Part shown: positions 6,020 through 10,748 of the stretch, in pieces | Position numbering within the stretch: the stretch's first letter is position 1 | How the letters are laid out: every line of letters starts with the position of its first letter | NCBI GenBank assembly: GCA_016217625.1 | Contig: JACRHK010000076.1 | Coordinates: forward strand, 1-10,748 | Length of the DNA stretch: 10,748 nucleotides | Reading direction: 5' to 3' | From: Nitrospirota bacterium | GTDB lineage: Bacteria > Nitrospirota > RBG-16-64-22 > JACRHK01 | The notes under the pieces: model-generated | The model's database searches: none | Told to the model about the DNA's origin: nothing | Seen by the model: only the letters and a program-made list of their open reading frames with translations | Translations under genes and position numbers: made by a program

Positions 6020-6408
6020 TGACGACGAACGGTCCGACGTTTCTCATCGTGGAAGACTCGCCCACCATGCGCCAACTCATCGCGTTTGCGCTGAGGCGCA
6101 TCCGCGGAGCCAAGATTGTCGAAGCCTCCGACGGCGTGGACGCCCTCCGGAAGCTCTCGGGGCAGCGATTCGACCTGCTGCTGGTCGACATCAACATGCC
6201 GATCATGGACGGACTCAAGCTGCTGAGCCTGGTGCGCAGCGACCCCCAGTACCGCCAGACGCCGATCGTGATCGTGACGACGGAGGGGGCCGAGGAGGAT
6301 CGGAAAAAGGGGATGACCCTGGGGGCGAACGCCTACCTCACCAAGCCGATCCAGACGGCGGAGCTGCTGAAGGTCGTCCAGGACCTGCTCTCCCAGAAAA
6401 CCACGTGA
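6019..6408 (+). CDS. cheY: CheY-like single-domain response regulator
   Basis: This 129-residue protein is a stand-alone receiver domain, the phosphorylated output of a CheA kinase, which classically binds a motor switch or another effector. Key residues are present: acidic pocket E12/D13, phosphoacceptor D57 in LLLVDINMPIMDG, T87/T88 and K109 in LTKPI. No output domain is attached. The ATG at 6019 overlaps the GAF-gene TGA in a TGATG arrangement, with AGGAG at 6006-6010; a GTG at 6016 is an equally close alternative start. It is the last gene of the chemosensory run, and its stop lies in an inverted repeat shared with convergent rlmN. Whether it serves chemotaxis, type IV pilus motility or another output cannot be told here, as no flagellar or pilus gene is in view. 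Confidence 0.95.
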   Translation: MTTNGPTFLIVEDSPTMRQLIAFALRRIRGAKIVEASDGVDALRKLSGQRFDLLLVDINMPIMDGLKLLSLVRSDPQYRQTPIVIVTTEGAEEDRKKGMTLGANAYLTKPIQTAELLKVVQDLLSQKTT

Positions 6409-6467
6409 CCGTGGCCCGTGACCGTGACCGGAAGATCTTCCCGTCACGGGTCACCGTCACGGTCACG
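6404..6467. terminator. Inverted repeat between convergent cheY and rlmN, probable bidirectional terminator
   Basis: Two 32-base arms meet at AGATCT (centre 6435/6436), with about 24 of 32 positions complementary. The arms are built from GTGACC/GTCACGG units. The cheY TGA (6406-6408) lies in the left arm and the rlmN stop (6463-6465) in the right arm. On the minus strand the hairpin is followed by TTTT; on the plus strand only a weak T-rich TCTTTG follows. Placement between convergent genes supports termination; that it works is inference. Confidence 0.6.
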
Positions 6468-7524
6468 TCTTTGTCCGAGAGGTATGTAGCTGTCCGCAGG
6501 CGGCGGCGATCTCCCGGCCGCGGCTCTCGCGGATGAAGACGACCAGGCCCCGCTCGATGAGGATCCTCCGGAAGCGGTCGACGGCCTCCGGGGACGGGCG
6601 CGCGAGTCCCCGATCAAAACCGGGGACAGGCGGGGCGCCGGGGAGCGGGTTGAACGGGATGAGATTCACCTTGCATCGCAGGCCGTGCAGGAGGCGCACC
6701 AGCCTGCGGGCGTCCTCCGGCGTGTCGTTGACCCCGCTGAGCAAGACGTACTCGAAGGTGATCCGGCGTCGCGGCGGGAGGGGGTAGGCGCGGCAGGCGG
6801 CGAGAAGATCGCGGATCGGGTAACGGCGGTTCAGGGGCATCAGCTTGCTGCGCACGGCATCCGTCGTCGCGCAGAGGGAGACGGCGAGGTTGACGGGAGG
6901 CGCCTCCCGGGCGAGGCGGGCGATTTTGGGGATGACCCCCGCGGTGGAGAGGGTGATCCGGTGTGGGGCGTACCCCGCCAGCCGGGTGAGCCGCCAGAGC
7001 GCCCGGACGACGGCCTCGAAGTTGTCGAGCGGCTCGCCCATCCCCATGAGGACGAGGTTTGTAATCCGCGCGCCGGGGGAAAGCCCGCGGCGCACGGCCA
7101 GTAGTTGGCCGACGATCTCGTGGGGTTCGAGGTTGCGCCGGAGGCCGCCACGGGCCGTCAAGCAGTAACGGCAGTTGCGGGCGCACCCCGCCTGGGTCGA
7201 GAGGCAGAGGGTCAGCCGCCGCTTCTCGGGGATGAGGACGCACTCGATGGCTTCCCCGTCCACGAGCCCCAGGAGGTATTTCTCCGTCCCGTCGCGGGCC
7301 CGCTGCCGTTGGAGAACCTCGGGGATCCCGAGAGAGGCCGCCTCCTCCAGCCGGAGGTGGTCGGCCCGGGGGAGGTCGGTCATCCGGGCGAAGGAGGTCT
7401 CCCCCCGATCGTACACCCAACGGAGAATCTGTCGCGCCCGGTAGGGCGGCATCCCTTGCTCGCGCGCCCAGGCCTGCAGCGCCTCCGGCTCCATCGTCAA
7501 CAGATCGATCCGCTGCTGCGCCAT
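6463..7524 (-). CDS. rlmN: RlmN, 23S rRNA A2503 / tRNA A37 C2-methyltransferase (radical SAM)
   Basis: RlmN methylates C2 of A2503 in 23S rRNA, and of A37 in some tRNAs, by a radical SAM mechanism with a methyl-cysteine intermediate. The 353-residue product has the N-terminal accessory domain (1-95), the radical SAM cluster motif Cx3Cx2C at C114/C118/C121, the conserved C107 in LCLSTQAGC, GMGEPLDN at 161-168, and the methyl-carrying C343 in AAACGQL near the C-terminus. One variation is SLCAT at 216-220 where E. coli has SLHA, a position that I believe varies among lineages. Length is normal. The start ATG has only a weak purine stretch upstream. The gene is transcribed opposite to both neighbours, so it is a separate unit. 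Cfr, the C8-methylating relative, is less likely given the overall RlmN-like length and motifs. Confidence 0.96.
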   Translation of the reverse strand: MAQQRIDLLTMEPEALQAWAREQGMPPYRARQILRWVYDRGETSFARMTDLPRADHLRLEEAASLGIPEVLQRQRARDGTEKYLLGLVDGEAIECVLIPEKRRLTLCLSTQAGCARNCRYCLTARGGLRRNLEPHEIVGQLLAVRRGLSPGARITNLVLMGMGEPLDNFEAVVRALWRLTRLAGYAPHRITLSTAGVIPKIARLAREAPPVNLAVSLCATTDAVRSKLMPLNRRYPIRDLLAACRAYPLPPRRRITFEYVLLSGVNDTPEDARRLVRLLHGLRCKVNLIPFNPLPGAPPVPGFDRGLARPSPEAVDRFRRILIERGLVVFIRESRGREIAAACGQLHTSRTKT

Positions 7525-7580
7525 GCGTCCAGCCTACCAGAGCGGCGCTCCCCCCGCAAGATGATACGGGTCTTCGCACT

Positions 7581-7608
7581 TTCCAAACGGCCGGCCGTAG
7601 TGTATGAT
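7581..7608 (+). promoter_or_regulatory. Possible sigma70-type promoter for the RNase E/G gene
   Basis: TATGAT at 7603-7608 is a good -10 candidate in an AT-rich patch, with a weak TTCCAA at 7581-7586 and a 16-base spacer. It lies in the 216-base gap (7525-7740) between divergent rlmN and the RNase gene, and would give a leader of about 125 bases containing the 20-bp palindrome. I saw no convincing promoter for rlmN in the other direction. Based on sequence match only. Confidence 0.35.
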
Positions 7609-7627
7609 AGGTATAAAGATCGTGTCC

Positions 7628-7647
7628 CCTGCCTGCCGGCAGGCAGG
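7628..7647. repeat. 20-bp perfect palindrome upstream of the RNase E/G gene
   Basis: The sequence CCTGCCTGCCGGCAGGCAGG reads the same on both strands over 20 bases. It is followed directly by GTGACCGTGACCGGG-type units (7650-7663) like those in the cheY/rlmN inverted repeat. Palindromes of this type recur as dispersed intergenic elements in many uncultured bacterial genomes. It would form a strong cruciform or RNA hairpin in the leader of the downstream gene. Confidence 0.85.
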
Positions 7648-7724
7648 CGTGACCGTGACCGGGAATACCGATGACGGGCCACCGTGATGGGCGCGATCGG
7701 CCATGAGGCCCAACGGATGCACAC

Positions 7725-7734
7725 AGGAGAAGGA
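7725..7734 (+). promoter_or_regulatory. Shine-Dalgarno deciding the RNase E/G start
   Basis: AGGAGAAGGA ends six bases before ATG 7741. It selects this start over in-frame GTG 7684 and ATG 7687, which would add about 19 residues lacking family similarity. Confidence 0.75.
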
Positions 7735-7740
7735 TTCGTG

Positions 7741-9483
7741 ATGTCCAAGAACATGCTCATCAATGCGGCCCACCCCGAGGAATGCCGCGTCGCCATCGTC
7801 AAGGAGGGCGTGCTGGAGGAGCTCGCCATTGAGACCTCGATCAAAGGGAAGGCGAAGGGGAACATCTACAAAGGGGTCGTGGTGCGGGTGGAGCCGTCCC
7901 TCCAGGCGGCCTTCGTCGAGTACGGGGGCAGCCGCCACGGCTTCATCCCCTTCGGGGAGATCCGCCCCGATTGCTACCTGATCACCGGAGAGAAGAAGGC
8001 GCGGTATCGGATCCAGGACGTGATCTGCAAGGGGGTGGAGCTCCTCGTCCAGGTCGAGAAGGAGGAGCGGGACACCAAGGGGGCCTTCCTCACCACGCAC
8101 CTCTCCCTCCCGGGCCGGTATATGGTCCTGATGCCGGGGGCCGAGCGGGGGGGCGTGTCTCGCAAGATCGAGGATGAGGCGCAGCGGAAGCGGCTCAAGG
8201 AGATCCTGGACGAGCTGAAGCCGCCGGAAGGGTTCGGGGTGATCGTCCGGACGGCGGGCATGGGCCGGACGAAGCAAGAGCTGTCCCGCGATTTCCAAGC
8301 GCTCATGCGCCTGTGGGAAGGGATCCGCAAGCGGAGCGAAGAGGTCTCGGCTCCGGCGCTCGTCTATGAAGAGCAGGACGTGGTGATCCGCACGATCCGC
8401 GACTACTTTACGCCCGACATCGACGAGATCCTGGTGGACAACAAGGAGGTCTTCAAGAGCGTCCTGGAATTCTTTAAGGCGACGATGCCCCGCTATCAGC
8501 ATCGGGTCCGCCTCTATCAGGAGAAACGGCCGATCTTCTCCAAGTTCAACCTGGAGGAGCAGATCGAGACGGTCTACGAGCGGAAGGTCCATCTCCCCTC
8601 GGGCGGGTCCCTCGTCATCGATACGACCGAGGCGCTGGTGGCCATCGACGTCAACTCGGGCAAGGCGACGGGAGAGCGGGGGATGGAGGAGACCGCCTTC
8701 AAGACCAACCTAGAGGCCGCCGACATGGTTGCCCTCCAGATCCGTCTCCGCGACCTGGGAGGGCTCCTCATCATCGACTTTATCGATATGGCCAGCCGGA
8801 AGCATAATCAGGAGGTGGAGAAGCGGCTGAAGAACGCCCTCAAGGGGGACAAGGCGAAGATCGATCTGTCCCGCATCTCGAAGTTCGGCCTCCTGGAACT
8901 CTCCCGCGAGCGGCTCCGCCCGCCGATCAAGGAGGGCGCCTACGTCACCTGTTTCCACTGCGGAGGAAGCGGCCTCGTGCGCTCGACCGAGTCGCTGGCG
9001 CTCATCATCCTCCGGAAGATCCAGGCCGGTCTGGCGAAAGGGAATGCCGCACGGGTGGAGGGCGCCCTCTCCACCGAGGTGGCGAGCTATCTCCTCAACC
9101 AGAAACGGGGAGACCTCGCGCGGCTCGAACAGGAGCACGGGGTGATCATCCACCTGGTGGGGGAGTCGGAGCTCCTGAGCGGCCAGTTCCGTCTGGAGTT
9201 CATCAAGCAAGCCCCGGCGCGGCCGCTCCTTGCCGTGCCGGAGAAGGAGCCGCCCGCGAGGGGACCCGTCCTAGAGGAGGAGATCGAGCAGGCGCCTTCC
9301 GAGGCCGTGGCCGGAGCCGCCCCGTCCGAGCCTCCCGCCGAGGGTGCGCGGAAGCGGAGGCGCCGCCGGCGGCGTCGCAAGAAGAAGGAACATCCTGCCG
9401 AAGCGCAGACCGAGGCAGCGCCCGCCCAGCCGGAGGCGGCGTTGGAGATCCTCTCCCCGTCCGAGCGGGCGCCGTTGGAGTAA
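7741..9483 (+). CDS. rng: Ribonuclease G / RNase E family endoribonuclease with arginine-rich tail
   Basis: This enzyme cleaves single-stranded AU-rich RNA near 5'-monophosphorylated ends and acts in rRNA maturation and mRNA decay. The 580-residue product starts with MLINAAHPEECRVAIV, followed by an S1 RNA-binding domain (about 36-120), the 5'-sensor with R170-T171, and the DNase I-like catalytic domain with metal-binding D303 (AIDVNSG) and D346 (LLIIDFIDM). The zinc-link CFHC is at 404-407. These numbers agree almost exactly with E. coli RNase E. The conserved core ends near residue 490. About 90 further residues are Pro/Ala/Glu-rich and hold a basic block at 537-549 (RKRRRRRRRRKKK), likely RNA-binding. 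There is no long degradosome scaffold, so by length it is closer to RNase G than to E. tonB follows after 39 bases on the same strand. Confidence 0.95.
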   Translation: MSKNMLINAAHPEECRVAIVKEGVLEELAIETSIKGKAKGNIYKGVVVRVEPSLQAAFVEYGGSRHGFIPFGEIRPDCYLITGEKKARYRIQDVICKGVELLVQVEKEERDTKGAFLTTHLSLPGRYMVLMPGAERGGVSRKIEDEAQRKRLKEILDELKPPEGFGVIVRTAGMGRTKQELSRDFQALMRLWEGIRKRSEEVSAPALVYEEQDVVIRTIRDYFTPDIDEILVDNKEVFKSVLEFFKATMPRYQHRVRLYQEKRPIFSKFNLEEQIETVYERKVHLPSGGSLVIDTTEALVAIDVNSGKATGERGMEETAFKTNLEAADMVALQIRLRDLGGLLIIDFIDMASRKHNQEVEKRLKNALKGDKAKIDLSRISKFGLLELSRERLRPPIKEGAYVTCFHCGGSGLVRSTESLALIILRKIQAGLAKGNAARVEGALSTEVASYLLNQKRGDLARLEQEHGVIIHLVGESELLSGQFRLEFIKQAPARPLLAVPEKEPPARGPVLEEEIEQAPSEAVAGAAPSEPPAEGARKRRRRRRRRKKKEHPAEAQTEAAPAQPEAALEILSPSERAPLE

Positions 9484-9522
9484 CACAGAGGACCCGGCTG
9501 CGCCGAGTCAGGGAAGTCCGGG

Positions 9523-10311
9523 ATGAGGGAGAACGGAAGGTTTACGGATCTCACGCTCGGGCGGTTTGTCGCCTATTCCGCCGGGCTGCATTTGGGGGTC
9601 GTTCTATTATTCCTCCTGTTCCCCACCCTCCCGAAGCTCCCTCCACCCGAGCCGATCCCCGTGCAACTGGTGGAAGAACCGGCTCCGCGCGCCCTGTTGC
9701 CGCCTCTTGAACGCCTTAAGGAACCCCTCCTGTCCCGCGCCGGACGCGGCACCACGGATCGGGCGGCGCCCCGCGGTGGGCTGCCCCGCCCGTCGCCGGG
9801 GACCGGCCGGCAAGAGGTCGCGCGCGCCGCGCCCGGCCGTTCCGTCCCAGATGTTCCCCCCCAGCGGGGCGAAGCACCCGCGCCCACGACTCCGCCCAAA
9901 CGGAAGGGGTTGCCGTTCCTCCAGGAGGGGGATCTGGAGCGGTATGCCAAGCGGGAAACCAAGGATCGTCCCGGCGAGGAATGGGTCACGCTCGATACGC
10001 AGGAGTTCCGTTACCTCTCATACCACGAAAAGCTCAAGATCAAGATCGAGTCGATCTGGGAGTATCCCGCCGTCGCCCGTGTCAGCGGCCTGCGGGGCAA
10101 CCTCTACATCCGCTTTACCATCGGGAAAAACGGGAACCTGGAGGAAGTGGCGCTAGTGAAGTCCTCGGGGTATCGGATCCTGGATGAAGCCGCCGTGAAG
10201 GCGCTGAAGGAGGCCTTCCCGTTCCTTCCCCTGCCGGAGAGCTGGAAGCTGGAACACCACACGATTGTGGGGAACTTTATCTACACGATGGACTATTTTT
10301 ATATTCGGTGA
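9523..10311 (+). CDS. tonB: TonB-family energy transducer
   Basis: TonB couples the proton motive force of ExbB/ExbD in the inner membrane to outer-membrane receptors. The 262-residue protein has a short cytoplasmic N-terminus, one membrane helix at about 12-35 with the TonB-typical Ser-x3-His pair (S19, H23), a proline- and arginine-rich periplasmic stretch (about 36-150), and a C-terminal TonB domain (about 170-262). In that domain YP at 181-182, GNLYIRFTIGKNGNLEEVALVKSSG and LDEAAVKAL are typical, followed by FLPLPESW. The ATG has a modest GGGAAG seven bases upstream. No exbB or exbD is visible in the window. Its TGA overlaps the GTG start of the next gene by four bases, so the two are probably co-translated. 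TolA-like or gliding-motility TonB paralogues are alternatives. Confidence 0.93.
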   Translation: MRENGRFTDLTLGRFVAYSAGLHLGVVLLFLLFPTLPKLPPPEPIPVQLVEEPAPRALLPPLERLKEPLLSRAGRGTTDRAAPRGGLPRPSPGTGRQEVARAAPGRSVPDVPPQRGEAPAPTTPPKRKGLPFLQEGDLERYAKRETKDRPGEEWVTLDTQEFRYLSYHEKLKIKIESIWEYPAVARVSGLRGNLYIRFTIGKNGNLEEVALVKSSGYRILDEAAVKALKEAFPFLPLPESWKLEHHTIVGNFIYTMDYFYIR

Positions 10312-10748
10312 AGACGATGTGGCTCCTGTTGTTTGCGGCCCTCTATAGCCTCCTGTTCCATCCCCCCGCGCTGGAGTCTTCCGCTCCGGGACGCCTCGCT
10401 TCGGCCGGACAAGAGAGCAGTCGGACAGGTCAGACCGGTCAGACGGGTCAGACAGATCCCGAGGAGCGGTTCCGGCAGGCCCTCCAGGCTTGGGAGGCGG
10501 GAGATCGGGCTGCCGCGCTTGCGCTTCTTGAGCGGTTCGGGAAGGAGCATGCAGACTCGGTGTGGGGCGAGCGTGCCTTGCTGGTGTTGGGGCGGTGGTA
10601 CCGGGAGCAGGAATTGTGGAGTCCGGCGGCCGATCGGTTGGAGCAGTATGCCGGCCGCGCGCCGCTCCTCCGGGACTACGGGCTCTATCTCCTGGGAAAG
10701 GTGCGCGCCAAGGCGGGGGAGGGGATCCGGGCGGCGGAGGCCTTCGAC
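10308..10748 (+). CDS. Exported TPR-like protein, possibly N-terminus of a soluble lytic transglycosylase (3' truncated)
   Basis: The frame runs open from GTG 10308 to the end of the window, 147 codons. GTG overlaps the tonB stop as GTGA; ATG 10317 is an alternative. The N-terminus, MKTMWLLLFAALYSLLF, looks like a Sec signal peptide. A low-complexity linker with three Gly-Gln-Thr units (residues 41-49, counted from GTG) is encoded by a 9-bp tandem repeat. After it come helical, TPR-like segments: ERFRQALQAWEAGDRAAALALLERF, ERALLVLGRWYREQELWSPAADRL and LLRDYGLYLLGKVRAKAGEGIRAAEAF. The LLRDYGLYLLG phrase resembles the N-terminal superhelix of soluble lytic murein transglycosylases, but the catalytic SLT domain would lie beyond the window. 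YbgF/BamD-like TPR proteins are the main alternative. Export and helical repeats are well supported; the enzyme call is tentative. Confidence 0.65.
   Translation, partial: MKTMWLLLFAALYSLLFHPPALESSAPGRLASAGQESSRTGQTGQTGQTDPEERFRQALQAWEAGDRAAALALLERFGKEHADSVWGERALLVLGRWYREQELWSPAADRLEQYAGRAPLLRDYGLYLLGKVRAKAGEGIRAAEAFD
10428..10454 (+). repeat. Three GGTCAGACN 9-mers encoding Gly-Gln-Thr in an exported protein
   Basis: GGTCAGACC, GGTCAGACG and GGTCAGACA follow one another exactly and in frame. The unit shares the GTCA core with the heptads in the chemosensory module, but here the 9-base period keeps the codon phase, giving (GQT)3 just after the signal peptide. Confidence 0.85.

Noticed and set aside
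6463..7524. Cfr-type antibiotic resistance methyltransferase
   Set aside because: Length, neighbouring motifs and the overall similarity fit housekeeping RlmN, and there is no mobile or resistance context.
7534..8592. Long minus-strand reading frame of about 350 codons opposite the RNase gene
   Set aside because: It is antisense to a strongly conserved gene, shows no recognisable domain, and is the usual by-product of GC-rich codon use.

Overview
The window is a GC-rich stretch (my estimate is mid-60s percent GC) from a bacterial chromosome with tightly packed, mostly co-directional genes. The gene content is a chemosensory operon, rlmN, an RNase E/G-family gene, tonB and the start of a TPR-type exported protein. 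This suits a diderm bacterium with a TonB-dependent outer membrane. Heptameric GTCA-type direct repeats and the palindrome at 7628-7647 resemble elements I associate with uncultured lineages such as NC10/Methylomirabilota, Nitrospirota, Rokubacteria and deltaproteobacterial relatives. The lineage is an inference and cannot be fixed from this window.

Region 1 (1-369) holds the 3' end of a PhnD-type periplasmic binding protein gene. It is followed by an intergenic array of 8-bp direct repeats that flips orientation halfway and so forms a large inverted repeat. Region 2 (370-6408) is a plus-strand chemosensory module in the order cheW, a large HEAT-repeat protein gene, cheR, cheB, a coiled-coil plus GAF protein gene, and cheY. 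The genes overlap or nearly abut, so they are probably one transcript. They would supply a coupling protein, the methylation/demethylation adaptation pair and a single-domain response regulator, plus two unusual accessory proteins that may act as scaffold and sensor. No CheA kinase or chemoreceptor is visible, so those must lie elsewhere.

Region 3 (6404-7740) contains the minus-strand rlmN gene, convergent with cheY. Both stop codons sit inside the arms of a shared inverted repeat. A divergent intergenic region between rlmN and the next gene carries a 20-bp perfect palindrome. Region 4 (7741-10748) is plus strand: an RNase E/G homologue with an intact catalytic core and an arginine-rich C-terminal tail, a TonB-family energy transducer, and the N-terminus of an exported TPR-like protein, possibly a soluble lytic transglycosylase. 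That last gene overlaps tonB by 4 bases.

The most unusual signal is a family of degenerate 7-bp (sometimes 8-bp) tandem repeats built on GTCA/GTCC or variants. They recur at nearly every gene junction of the chemosensory module and spill into coding sequence. They form the C-terminal tails of CheW, CheR and CheB, overlap a ribosome binding site and several stop codons, and with a GC-rich palindrome make a 147-base (49-codon) in-frame insertion in the middle of cheW. A related GGTCAGAC array encodes a Gly-Gln-Thr linker in the last gene.
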